From NZ13-RE01 sp049718665 (GTDB lineage: Bacteria > Dictyoglomota > Dictyoglomia > Dictyoglomales > Dictyoglomaceae), in NCBI GenBank assembly GCA_049718665.1, contig JBNARO010000001.1:36614-100613 (forward strand): a stretch of DNA of 64,000 nucleotides, written 5' to 3'. This document shows, one piece after another, positions 1-8,349 of the stretch. The notes below the pieces were generated by a model. The model was not told the origin of the DNA and did not search any database. It saw only the letters and a program-made list of their open reading frames with translations. Made by a program: the position numbers and the translations under genes. Numbering within the stretch: the stretch's first letter is position 1; every line of letters begins with the position of its first letter.

Positions 1-1770
1 TCTTTCATGAAGTTTTTCTTCTAACTTTAATAACCTTTCTCTTTCGTCAGTAGAAAGTTCTGATACAGGAATTCCTGTTAAAGTTGAAACTATTTCTGCT
101 ACATGTTTTGCTCTAACCTCTGCAGATTCCGAAGATACTGTTTTCTTCCAATTTTCTTCTGCGTTTCTCAACTCTTCTTCTAATTTCTTTATCTGTTCCT
201 CCAATTCCTTTGCCTTATCAAACTGTTTTCTTGATGTAGCATATTCCTGTTCTCTTCTTAATTGTTTAAGTCTTGATTCCATTTCATGAATCTCTGCGGG
301 ACGAGAAGTTAAACTTATACGAACCTTTGCGCAAGCTTGATCAATAAGGTCTATAGCTTTATCAGGAAGATATCTATTAGTGATATATCTGTCAGAAAGA
401 ACAGCAGCAGCTACAAGAGCCTCATCAGTAATTCTGACCTTATGATGAGCCTCAAATCTATCCCTTAATCCTCTTAATATATTGATAGTCTGCTCCACTG
501 TAGGCTCAGAGATAAATACTGGCTGAAATCTTCTTTCCAATGCAGCATCTTTTTCTATATATTTCTGATACTCATTTAAAGTTGTTGCACCTATAAGATG
601 AAGCTCTCCTCTTGCTAAAGCAGGCTTAAATACATTAGCAAGATCCATTGAGCTTTCTCCTGCTTGTCCTGCACCTACAATAGTATGAATCTCATCTATA
701 AAGATTATTAATTTATCTTGATTTGCAATAATCTCATCTAATACCTGTTTAACTCTTTCCTCAAATTCTCCTCTATATTTTGTTCCTGAGATTAACGAAT
801 TCACATTTAATTCCACTAATCTCTTATTTCTTAAAACTTCAGGAACTTCTCCTTTAACAATTCTTTGAGCTAATCCCTCAACTATTGCAGTCTTTCCTAC
901 TCCCGGCTCTCCAATAAGAACAGGATTATTTTTCTTTCTTCTTGCCAAAATTTCAATTATAGTCTCAATTTCTTTTGCTCTACCAATTACAGGATCCAAT
1001 TTGCCTTGTCTGGCAAGTTCTGTTAAATCTCTGGAATATTTATCAAGATTTGGAGTCATCATAGAAGGACCTAATCTTCCTTCTTCTTTTCCTCTTCCTA
1101 CTATCCTAATAGTGGCCTGTCTTATATCTTGAGGATTCAATCCAAATTTTCTCAATATATCATAAGCAAAACCATCAGGTTCTTCCGAAAGACCAATCAA
1201 TAAATGTTCAGGTCCTACATAATTATGTCCTAAATCTCGAGATGCCCAAAAAGCTCTCTCTAATGCACTCTTTAAACGTGGAGAAACTTCCATTTCAATC
1301 TCATTGTCAGGAGCTTTAAAAGTTCCTTTTGGAGCATTATATTCTATATATCCCTTTAAATCCTGGGGGGTTATGTTAAATTGGCGAAGAATTTCTTGAA
1401 CGATCTCATTATCTGTTAAAGCATAAAGTAAATGCTCAGTATCTACTTCGGATTTTCCAAACTCAATAGCCTTTCTTCCTGCTTTTTGGAGATATTCTTT
1501 CGCACTGTCACTGAGATAAGCGTCAAGATCTATAGCTTCCCTATCAAACCCTTCTCTTCTTCCAAAAGGCTCAAATTCTTCTCCAAAAAATTCCTTAAAA
1601 AAGTCTCCCCAGAAAAGAGATTCTAAAGGAGAAAAACTCCTCTCTCTCTGACGATATTTAGCATAATCTATTTCGCAAAGATCAAGAGTTTGTTTTCTTC
1701 CATTTCTTATTATGGAAACTCTAATAGTCGCAGGTCTTACGCCACATATATCACACATCTTCTTTGACAT
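1..1770 (-). CDS. clpC: ClpC-type AAA+ unfoldase with N-terminal zinc finger (C-terminal part beyond window)
   Basis: Hsp100/Clp ATPase that unfolds proteins, normally for the ClpP protease. Only the first 590 residues are in the window; the frame is open to base 1. Residues 1-40 form a Cys-rich finger (C6, C9, C32, with Asp35 where a fourth Cys would be expected). A Clp N-domain follows at about 85-225, then AAA-1 with Walker A GEPGVGKT at 287-294 and Walker B aspartate D359/E360. A charged helical stretch typical of the ClpC middle domain lies at about 495-550. The start ATG has a GGAGGTGA ribosome site 5 bases upstream. The finger resembles the McsA N-terminus (CxxC, then RPAT, then LCE). 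AAA-2 and any ClpP-binding loop are outside the window, so ClpC versus ClpB rests on the short middle region. No CIRCE operator is visible upstream. Confidence 0.9.
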   Translation of the reverse strand, partial: MSKKMCDICGVRPATIRVSIIRNGRKQTLDLCEIDYAKYRQRERSFSPLESLFWGDFFKEFFGEEFEPFGRREGFDREAIDLDAYLSDSAKEYLQKAGRKAIEFGKSEVDTEHLLYALTDNEIVQEILRQFNITPQDLKGYIEYNAPKGTFKAPDNEIEMEVSPRLKSALERAFWASRDLGHNYVGPEHLLIGLSEEPDGFAYDILRKFGLNPQDIRQATIRIVGRGKEEGRLGPSMMTPNLDKYSRDLTELARQGKLDPVIGRAKEIETIIEILARRKKNNPVLIGEPGVGKTAIVEGLAQRIVKGEVPEVLRNKRLVELNVNSLISGTKYRGEFEERVKQVLDEIIANQDKLIIFIDEIHTIVGAGQAGESSMDLANVFKPALARGELHLIGATTLNEYQKYIEKDAALERRFQPVFISEPTVEQTINILRGLRDRFEAHHKVRITDEALVAAAVLSDRYITNRYLPDKAIDLIDQACAKVRISLTSRPAEIHEMESRLKQLRREQEYATSRKQFDKAKELEEQIKKLEEELRNAEENWKKTVSSESAEVRAKHVAEIVSTLTGIPVSELSTDERERLLKLEEKLHER

Positions 1771-1796
1771 CTTCTTCACCTCCTTTAGATAAGTAA

Positions 1797-1842
1797 TTAT
1801 ACCATAAAAAATATTTAAATTTTTAGCTTTAGGTGTTATAAT
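1797..1842. promoter_or_regulatory. Divergent -10 elements between clpC and the PEPCK-like gene
   Basis: The 158-base divergent spacer holds a perfect TATAAT on the minus strand (1797-1802, for the Clp gene) and a perfect TATAAT on the plus strand (1837-1842, for the gene at 1929). Neither has a convincing -35 hexamer at 17 bases (TAAAAA and TTTAAA respectively). These are candidate promoters only. Confidence 0.4.
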
Positions 1843-1863
1843 TTTTAGGAATTCTAAAACAAA

Positions 1864-1878
1864 GAAGGTTAAACCTTC
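1864..1878. repeat. 15-base inverted repeat in the 5' leader of the PEPCK-like gene
   Basis: Two 7-base arms, GAAGGTT and AACCTTC, are separated by one A. The repeat lies about 15 bases downstream of the start predicted from the TATAAT at 1837. It could be an operator or a small hairpin; nothing else supports a function. Confidence 0.35.
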
Positions 1879-1928
1879 AATGAAGAAGATTCACAGTAAA
1901 AAATTTCCATTATAAGGAGGAGATAAAA

Positions 1929-3704
1929 ATGTTATTAGATATTGAAAAAATGGCAGAAGATGGTGAACACATAATTATTGAAAGCAATAATTTTTGCCAA
2001 AATGCAGAAGAAGTCTTTTCCAGTAAAATCTTCTTTAAACTTCTTCAGAAATTTTTCAGATTTCTTTATGAGCATGATTCTCCATATCTTTCTTTAATTA
2101 AAAAATTTGGTCCATATCCTGAAGAAGAAGAAAATACTTTAAGAAGTTTTATTTCATTCATCAAAACAATATATAATTTTCAATGGAAAGAATTAATAGA
2201 AAAAGAAAACTTCCAAGAAGTGCTGAAAGAAGAAGAAAGACCCCTTTGGATTGACTTTGTAGAAGAATTTTATAACTTCTGGAGAAAACACAATAGATTT
2301 TTGATCTGGAAAGCAGAGACAGAAAGATTTTCATATGAAGATGGATATTACCATTTTAGAGCAAGGGTAACAGAATTAAGAAATTTAGTTTTAAATATAT
2401 ACAGAAGAATCTCTAAAAATATATCTGAGGCATGGCCTATGGTATTTAGACAACTACCCGCAGGAGTCGGTGTAGGAATGTATGTAGAAAAGTTTGATTA
2501 TCCCCTTCCAGAAAGGTATAAAAAACTTAAGGAAATACCTTTTATACAATGTGCTGTATTAGAGCCTCCTTTGATATATTATCCTAAGAGGAATTATAGA
2601 AAGGGTCAATTTCTACCTTTAAGTTATAATCCTATAGATAATTTAGATATAAAGCCTTCAGATTTTGTTTGTTATCCTGCAAAAGTTGGTAAACTTCTTA
2701 TCCATATATACTTCCACAAAAGGTTTATGCCTTTAGGAAGTAGTTTAATTAATCTTTTTGAAATTGCTCACGAAAGAGAAATTATAAAAAGACCCCCTGA
2801 TGGAATCTTAATTTTTGGAGTTGACATGAAAGTATTAAATGATAATCCTACTGTTTATTATGAAGATACTGAGAATAATCTAATTATAGCATATATTGCA
2901 AAGATAGATGATGTGGATTATTTTGGATACTTTAAAAAAATGACATTAACTATTCACAATCTCATTATGATTGAAAGAGGCTTTTTACCTCTACATGGAG
3001 CTATGGCAAGAATTGAATTAAGGGGAGGAAAATCTGCTAATGTAGTTATTATTGGAGATAGCGGTGCTGGAAAGTCTGAATCTTTAGAAGCTTTTAGGAC
3101 TCTTGCAGATAAATATTTAAGAAGATTAATTGTAATTTTTGATGATATGGGTTCTCTGGGATTAAATGAGGAAAATAAAGTAGTAGCCTATGGGACTGAA
3201 ATTGGAGCTTTTGTAAGATTAGACGATCTTTCCCCTGGATACCCGTATAATGAAATTGATAGAAGTATATTCATGAATCCCCATAAAACTAATGCTCGCT
3301 TAGTTATTCCTGTTACTAGTTATTATCATGTGATTTCTGGATATCCGGTAGATTTATTCCTTTATGCAAATAACTATGAAGAAGTAGATGAAGAGCATCC
3401 TGTTTTAGAATTCTTTAATGACAAAGACAAAGCCTTAGAAATCTTTAGAAATGGGGCAAGGTTATCTAAAGGAACCACTGATGAAACTGGTCTTTCATAT
3501 ACATATTTTGCTAATCCCTTTGGGGCACCTCAAAAAAGAGAAAAACATGAGATTTTAGCTGATTTTTACTTTACCCAAATGTTAAAAACAGGTGTAAGAA
3601 TTGGTCAATTAAGGACTCGCCTGGGGATATCTGGATTTGAAACAAAGGGTCCAGAAGAAGCTGCGAAGGCATTATTTGAATATATAGGGAAGTCGGAGAA
3701 ATGA
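1929..3704 (+). CDS. PEPCK/HPr-kinase-fold P-loop protein, function unknown
   Basis: 591 residues. The C-terminal half has the fold signature shared by ATP-dependent PEP carboxykinase and HPr kinase. There is an LHGAMARIEL segment just before the P-loop, as in HPr kinase, and Walker A GDSGAGKSE at 376-384 (HprK-like, ending SE rather than the TT of PEPCK). An acidic pair D405/D406 is in the Walker B position. A segment KGTTDETG at 514-521 followed by ANPFG recalls the PEPCK C-terminal AGTE...CFG motif. The N-terminal 300 residues match nothing I recognise. It has neither the usual HprK length (about 310) nor a typical PEPCK N-terminus, so substrate and reaction are unknown. Ribosome site AAGGAGGAG precedes the ATG. 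Its stop is one base from the following phosphatase gene, so the two are co-transcribed and perhaps functionally linked. Confidence 0.75.
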   Translation: MLLDIEKMAEDGEHIIIESNNFCQNAEEVFSSKIFFKLLQKFFRFLYEHDSPYLSLIKKFGPYPEEEENTLRSFISFIKTIYNFQWKELIEKENFQEVLKEEERPLWIDFVEEFYNFWRKHNRFLIWKAETERFSYEDGYYHFRARVTELRNLVLNIYRRISKNISEAWPMVFRQLPAGVGVGMYVEKFDYPLPERYKKLKEIPFIQCAVLEPPLIYYPKRNYRKGQFLPLSYNPIDNLDIKPSDFVCYPAKVGKLLIHIYFHKRFMPLGSSLINLFEIAHEREIIKRPPDGILIFGVDMKVLNDNPTVYYEDTENNLIIAYIAKIDDVDYFGYFKKMTLTIHNLIMIERGFLPLHGAMARIELRGGKSANVVIIGDSGAGKSESLEAFRTLADKYLRRLIVIFDDMGSLGLNEENKVVAYGTEIGAFVRLDDLSPGYPYNEIDRSIFMNPHKTNARLVIPVTSYYHVISGYPVDLFLYANNYEEVDEEHPVLEFFNDKDKALEIFRNGARLSKGTTDETGLSYTYFANPFGAPQKREKHEILADFYFTQMLKTGVRIGQLRTRLGISGFETKGPEEAAKALFEYIGKSEK

Positions 3705-3705
3705 A

Positions 3706-4497
3706 ATGGAGGAAATCCTAAAAATTACTGAAGATATAGCAAAAGAAGCTGGAAAGATACTTTTAGAATATCTCTATCAAGAAAAGGATATTCACTTAAA
3801 AAGTATTTCTAATCCTGTAACAAAGGTAGATAAACTTTCGGAAGAAAAGATTATTGAATTACTAAATAAATATTTTCCTGGATATTCTATCTTAACTGAA
3901 GAGGCAGGAATTATTGAAAAAAATTCCTCTTATCAATGGATCATAGATCCTTTAGATGGGACTACTAACTATATTCATAATTATCCCTTTTTCTCAGTAA
4001 GTATCGCCTTAAAAAAAGATAATGAAATTTTGTTAGGTGTAATATATGATCCAATTCAAGATGAGATTTTTTCAGCCTTAAAAGGGAAGGGATCCTTTTT
4101 AAATGGGGAGAAAATAAGGGTTTCATCGGTAAATAAGCTTCGAGATTCTCTCTTAGCCTTTGGACTTCCCTATGATTTAACTTTAGATGAAAGAAATTTT
4201 ATTCCTTTTATAAATCTTTCTCGAAGAAGTAATGGGGTAAGAAGAGTAGGTTCCGCAGCTTTAGAATTAGCTTATATTGCCTGTGGAAGATTAGATGGGT
4301 ATTGGTGTCAAAGATTAAATCCCTGGGATATTGTAGCAGGAGTAATTCTTGTTCAGGAAGCAGGGGGAAAGGTAACAGATTTTGAAAATAAAAAGATTTC
4401 CTTTAGAGAAACAGATATTGTAGCTTCTAATGGGTTAATTCATGAAGAATTATTAGAGGTTTTAAAATTAGGTAAAATTCTTTCACCTGAATTATAA
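3706..4497 (+). CDS. suhB: Inositol monophosphatase family protein (SuhB-like)
   Basis: 263 residues, the usual length for the Mg2+-dependent, Li+-sensitive phosphatase family (inositol-1-phosphatase, fructose-1,6-bisphosphatase, PAP phosphatase). Metal-binding motifs are intact: EEAG near 66, DPLDGTTNY near 82-90, and NPWDIVAG near 202. It starts directly after the stop of the PEPCK-like gene and is followed 14 bases later by a tRNA-Arg gene with no terminator between. In thermophiles such enzymes often act on both inositol-1-phosphate and fructose-1,6-bisphosphate; the sequence does not decide between them. Confidence 0.88.
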   Translation: MEEILKITEDIAKEAGKILLEYLYQEKDIHLKSISNPVTKVDKLSEEKIIELLNKYFPGYSILTEEAGIIEKNSSYQWIIDPLDGTTNYIHNYPFFSVSIALKKDNEILLGVIYDPIQDEIFSALKGKGSFLNGEKIRVSSVNKLRDSLLAFGLPYDLTLDERNFIPFINLSRRSNGVRRVGSAALELAYIACGRLDGYWCQRLNPWDIVAGVILVQEAGGKVTDFENKKISFRETDIVASNGLIHEELLEVLKLGKILSPEL

Positions 4498-4511
4498 TTA
4501 ATTATTAAGGT

Positions 4512-4587
4512 GCGCCCGTAGCTCAATGGATAGAGCATCGGCCTCCGGAGCCGAGGGTTGGAGGTTCAAATCCTCTCGGGCGCACCA
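4512..4587 (+). tRNA. tRNA-Arg (anticodon CCG)
   Basis: Full cloverleaf: 7-bp acceptor stem GCGCCCG/CGGGCGC, D-arm GCTC...GAGC, anticodon stem TCGGC/GCCGA with loop CTCCGGA giving anticodon CCG, and T-loop TTCAAAT. ACCA is encoded at the 3' end. It is probably read through from the phosphatase gene 14 bases upstream. Confidence 0.97.
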
Positions 4588-4590
4588 ATT

Positions 4591-6675
4591 TTATTGCTTA
4601 TTTATATAAAAAGAAACTTTTGTTCTCCATTTCCCCTTTGGTCTAATAGTTATATTATATAAATGAAGAAAGGTACTTCCTTGATATACCCTTTCAAAAC
4701 CTTCTTCAGATAAAGATATTGTCTCTATGGGATACCTGTACCATTTAACCTTCTCCTCAATTTCACATTTCAAATCTATTAAAGGACTTTTTATTCCCCA
4801 ACTATTTACTTCTTCTATTCCCATAGACCTCAATGGGGATCTCCAATTCGAATTCGGAATATAGAAATAATACTCATTATGGTTTGGAGCTAAAAAATTA
4901 AATACTGCTTCCCATGCAAAAACAAAAGAAATTTCTTCTGATGAAATATTTTCTAAATTATAGAGTATTTCAATTTCTGATTTATCTTTATAGATTTTAA
5001 AAGCCTTTTCCAACTTAACATAATTTTCTCCAGTAAAAACTAATAACAAATAATCTTTAAATCTCCTCTTTTTCCAATGAAAGGAGAGATCTAAAGAATT
5101 AAATAAAGAATTTTCTCTACCTTGCCAAAGTTCTTCTAAGGAAGGTATTTTGTCAAAGAAATATTCTTTAAAGGAAAATCTTCTATGTTTATCATAGAAA
5201 AGAAAATTTTCTAACCCTTTTTCTTTAACTACCCATCTTTCATGTATAGTCTTTCCTTCCTCTTTATTTTCCTTTATGGTAAAAAGCTTATCATGATATG
5301 CTTCTCTTCTTCGAGTTAAAACATTAGTGAGATTAAAAGAGAGAGGTTTAAAATCCCATTCTAAAAGTCCCGCACCTAAATGAGGAGCAAAATATAAATT
5401 AAAGTTCTTAGATTCTACAATTATTTCCTCCCTTCCATCGCAATCAAAATCAAAAGACTTTATACTTATCTTATTTTTCCCTTTTACTTTGTCTACATAA
5501 TTTTCTGCACTTATTATATGAGAATAAACTGCAGATCGTAGATGTGGAAGATAAAGACCACCAAAAATTCCATGCCAATATGCATCATTTGCCTGAGCTT
5601 GCCAAATTTCTTCTAAAGCCAAACTTCTATATTTACTTTTTAAAGGAAGACCTTTTATCTTATTTCTTACATAAAGCATCCTTTTATGAAGATGATTTGC
5701 TTCAGGATATTTTGCTAAAAAATTTCTCCAGAATCCACCTCTTATAAAGGGAGAATACTTTTCCAACTTTCCTTGACTTTTAATTTCCTCTATTAACTCT
5801 TCTAAAATCTTTTGAGCAGAAGGATAGAGAACCCATTCCATCATCTCTCTATAAGATGCGGTAGGAAGATAAATCCTTCCAATAGGTGGAAATTTCTCAA
5901 TGTATTCTTTATAATTCATTACTTTTATCCACGAGAAATTTTCCTTTAAAGTTTGCCAAAATCTCTCCAACCATTTATTTTCATAAACTGTTTTGTAAGT
6001 ATCAGGCCAAAGTCCAAATTTTTCTCCATCATCAAAAAATACTGCAAGATTTGTCCCTTGTGGAGAAACATAATTTTTAAGGTAATCTATGATTTCCTGA
6101 GGTTCATAAAAAGGAATAAGATATCTAAGCTTCATATTTATAGGAAAAACTTTTACTGTATAGCCTTGTTCTTCCATAATGTAATATCCAAAGAGTTCTT
6201 CAGGCTGTAATCCTGTGGAAAGAAAATGAGCATCATCTACTACCACATACTCAATACCTGCTTCTGCTAAAGGTTTTACAAGATGAGGTTCCCAAACTCT
6301 CTCTGCTAACCACAACCCTTTAGGTTTCTGTCCAAATTTATTCCAAATGTATTTATTTAACTTGTTTATTTGCATAACCTTATCTTCGTCGGATATTATT
6401 GCTAAAATAGGTTCATAAAATCCCCCAGAAAGAAGTTCCATTTGTCCTCTTTCAGAGAGCTTCTTCAAGCTTTTAAAATACTCAGGATGGTTTTTCTCAA
6501 GCCACTGTAAAAGAAATCCAGAAAAATGCATACTAAAAGGGAAATCAGGATTCTCTAAAAAGAAATTAATAAGAGGTCTGTAAGATAATTCATAGGCTTT
6601 CTCTATAACAAAGTCAAAATTACCTACTGGCTGATGATTATGAAGTCCCAATGCAAAAATAATTTTACCTTCCAC
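4591..6675 (-). CDS. amyA: GH57 alpha-amylase / 4-alpha-glucanotransferase
   Basis: 694 residues, family GH57, acting on alpha-1,4-glucans such as starch, glycogen and maltodextrins. GH57 motifs in order: HNHQPVG at 12-18, GGFYEP near 84, WLAERVWEP at 122-130 with the nucleophile Glu125, and FFDDGEKFG at 213-221 with the acid/base Asp pair. A GH57-type C-terminal beta domain follows. It resembles D. thermophilum AmyA closely as I remember it; that enzyme was named an amylase, but the family also includes transferases. No signal peptide, so it acts in the cytoplasm. GTG start with AGGAGG 8 bases upstream. The start overlaps the previous gene's stop by one base (TAGTG), so translation is coupled. 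Confidence 0.92.
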   Translation of the reverse strand: MEGKIIFALGLHNHQPVGNFDFVIEKAYELSYRPLINFFLENPDFPFSMHFSGFLLQWLEKNHPEYFKSLKKLSERGQMELLSGGFYEPILAIISDEDKVMQINKLNKYIWNKFGQKPKGLWLAERVWEPHLVKPLAEAGIEYVVVDDAHFLSTGLQPEELFGYYIMEEQGYTVKVFPINMKLRYLIPFYEPQEIIDYLKNYVSPQGTNLAVFFDDGEKFGLWPDTYKTVYENKWLERFWQTLKENFSWIKVMNYKEYIEKFPPIGRIYLPTASYREMMEWVLYPSAQKILEELIEEIKSQGKLEKYSPFIRGGFWRNFLAKYPEANHLHKRMLYVRNKIKGLPLKSKYRSLALEEIWQAQANDAYWHGIFGGLYLPHLRSAVYSHIISAENYVDKVKGKNKISIKSFDFDCDGREEIIVESKNFNLYFAPHLGAGLLEWDFKPLSFNLTNVLTRRREAYHDKLFTIKENKEEGKTIHERWVVKEKGLENFLFYDKHRRFSFKEYFFDKIPSLEELWQGRENSLFNSLDLSFHWKKRRFKDYLLLVFTGENYVKLEKAFKIYKDKSEIEILYNLENISSEEISFVFAWEAVFNFLAPNHNEYYFYIPNSNWRSPLRSMGIEEVNSWGIKSPLIDLKCEIEEKVKWYRYPIETISLSEEGFERVYQGSTFLHLYNITIRPKGKWRTKVSFYINKQ

Positions 6676-8231
6676 TACTCTCTCCTCCTAAAAACTTTGT
6701 AATCTATATTTGGAAATAAAGAATCAGTCTCTTCTAATTTCTTAAGAATATTGAAAGCTTCTACTGAGGGTTCTTTAATCTTTAAAAGGTCTGAAAGATT
6801 TAAGAAGTTTTCAAAATGTTGATAAAATCTCTTATATCCATAATCTTGAGCTTGATGTGTAGTAATTAGAAAAGGCCAATCACTACTTTCTAAAAGTAAT
6901 TTTTCTCTCGCCATTTGTTTTAGCAATTTTTCCTTCCACAAAGAATTTACTTCTTCTCTTTCAATAATCTCTTCCATAGTGTCTTCTACTAAATATATCT
7001 TTCTCCAAAGTTCTTCTGTATCTTTATTTAACCAAACCTCATGTTTTCCTCCTTTTCCCCACGAAGACTCTGAAATATTTATTCTATCCTTTGGAGGATA
7101 AATACTTAGGTAAAGGGTAGGAGTTATACTTTTAACTATTTGGCTTTCACTGATTAGCTCATAAACTCTTTCTAAAAAGATTAATCCTTCAAACCACCAA
7201 TGTCCAAAAAGTTCTGTATCATACATGGCAGTAATTATTCCTTTATCTTTTTTCCCTTCTTCTTCTAAAAGACTTACAAAATGATTTGCATGTTCTAAGG
7301 CTTTATTTTTTGCAACCTCTGGCTCATAGATTTCTTTTTTTCCTAAATCTAAATTTTTTGACACTATTTTCCAATATTGTAGTCCTGAACTCTCTGCTTT
7401 TTTATGAAATTCTCTATATACTCCATCTCCAGGATACCCCCAATCCGCAGACCAAACTTGCATACTAGTTTTTTGATGTCTTCCAAATACTACTATTTCA
7501 CTATCACTCACATAATAGGGACTTAAAATAGATCTCCCATTTTCAGGACTTTTAAATTCAGGATATCCCAAGGATTCTTCTCCTAATATGGAATGGGCGT
7601 CTACAAAGAAGTATTTTAAGTTTAATTCAGATAAAAATTTTTCTAAGCCTGGTTTATAGGCACATTCAGGTAGCCAAACGCCTACAGGTTCTTCTCCAAA
7701 ATGCTTTTTATAATTTTCTTTACCTATATATAACTGAGCATAAACTGAAGAAGATTTTTTTAATAAAGGAAGATAAGCATGAGTAGCAGAACTTGTTAAA
7801 ATCTCCAAATTCCCATCTTTTTGTAGTTCCCTCCAAAACTTTAAAACATTTCTTGAAAAAATATTTCTAAAAGCATTTAATATTTCTTGATAGTGCCTTT
7901 TGTAGAATTTTGCAACTTCAGCTTCTTTTTTTTCTTTTTTACTGAACTCATAGTAGTCTTTTTCAGCTAAACTTATCTTTTCTTCTATATATTTCTCCGT
8001 CTCATAAATCATATAGGCATCAGAAAGTTGTTCTGCTAAAACAGGAGTAACGCCAAGAGTTATATGCCAATCGATTCCTTTATTTTTAAGATTATAAAAA
8101 ACCATAGAAAGAGGAATATACGTCTCCAACATAGCTTCAAAAAACCATTCCTCTCCAAAAGGCCATCTTCCAGCTTTCTTAACAAAGGGAAGATGGGAAT
8201 GTAAAACTAAATTAAAATAAATATTTTGCAT
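6675..8231 (-). CDS. GH57 1,4-alpha-glucan branching enzyme
   Basis: 518 residues from the ATG at 8231, which has a GGAGG site 8 bases upstream; an in-frame TTG six codons earlier lacks one. Cytoplasmic GH57 enzyme of the AmyC/TTHA1902 branching-enzyme subgroup. HSHLPFV lies at the N-terminus, the nucleophile Glu is in WLPECAY, and the acid/base Asp is in YDTELFGHWW. A helical C-terminal DUF1957-type domain of roughly 100 residues carries SSDWPF. It is the first gene of a two-gene unit with the GH57 amylase, so branching and cleavage or transfer of alpha-glucan are co-expressed. No glycogen synthase or phosphorylase is in the window. Branching specificity is inferred from subgroup resemblance. 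Confidence 0.88.
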   Translation of the reverse strand: MQNIYFNLVLHSHLPFVKKAGRWPFGEEWFFEAMLETYIPLSMVFYNLKNKGIDWHITLGVTPVLAEQLSDAYMIYETEKYIEEKISLAEKDYYEFSKKEKKEAEVAKFYKRHYQEILNAFRNIFSRNVLKFWRELQKDGNLEILTSSATHAYLPLLKKSSSVYAQLYIGKENYKKHFGEEPVGVWLPECAYKPGLEKFLSELNLKYFFVDAHSILGEESLGYPEFKSPENGRSILSPYYVSDSEIVVFGRHQKTSMQVWSADWGYPGDGVYREFHKKAESSGLQYWKIVSKNLDLGKKEIYEPEVAKNKALEHANHFVSLLEEEGKKDKGIITAMYDTELFGHWWFEGLIFLERVYELISESQIVKSITPTLYLSIYPPKDRINISESSWGKGGKHEVWLNKDTEELWRKIYLVEDTMEEIIEREEVNSLWKEKLLKQMAREKLLLESSDWPFLITTHQAQDYGYKRFYQHFENFLNLSDLLKIKEPSVEAFNILKKLEETDSLFPNIDYKVFRRRE

Positions 8232-8260
8232 AACAAACCCCTCCTTCAACTATTATTTAC

Positions 8261-8272
8261 TAACAGCTGTTA
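8261..8272. promoter_or_regulatory. 12-base perfect palindrome upstream of the GH57 operon
   Basis: TAACAGCTGTTA is a perfect palindrome about 30 bases before the branching-enzyme ATG and 14 bases after the preceding terminator, where the promoter must lie. Position and symmetry suggest an operator for a dimeric (possibly sugar-responsive) regulator. No regulator gene is adjacent. Confidence 0.45.
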
Positions 8273-8286
8273 CCTAAATCTTACAA

Positions 8287-8315
8287 AAGAAGGGGGATTT
8301 TTTCTCCCCCTTCTT
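8287..8315 (-). terminator. Intrinsic terminator after the sugar-ABC ATPase gene
   Basis: An 11-bp stem, AAGAAGGGGGA pairing with TCCCCCTTCTT, has a 7-base loop and is followed by TTTTGT on the minus strand. It lies 35 bases past the ABC ATPase stop and separates it from the GH57 pair. Confidence 0.8.
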
Positions 8316-8349
8316 ATTTCTTTCCAATTTATAGGAAATTTTACTATCC

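Noticed and set aside
1771..1928. CIRCE/HrcA operator before the Clp gene
   Set aside because: No TTAGCACTC/GAGTGCTAA arms are present.
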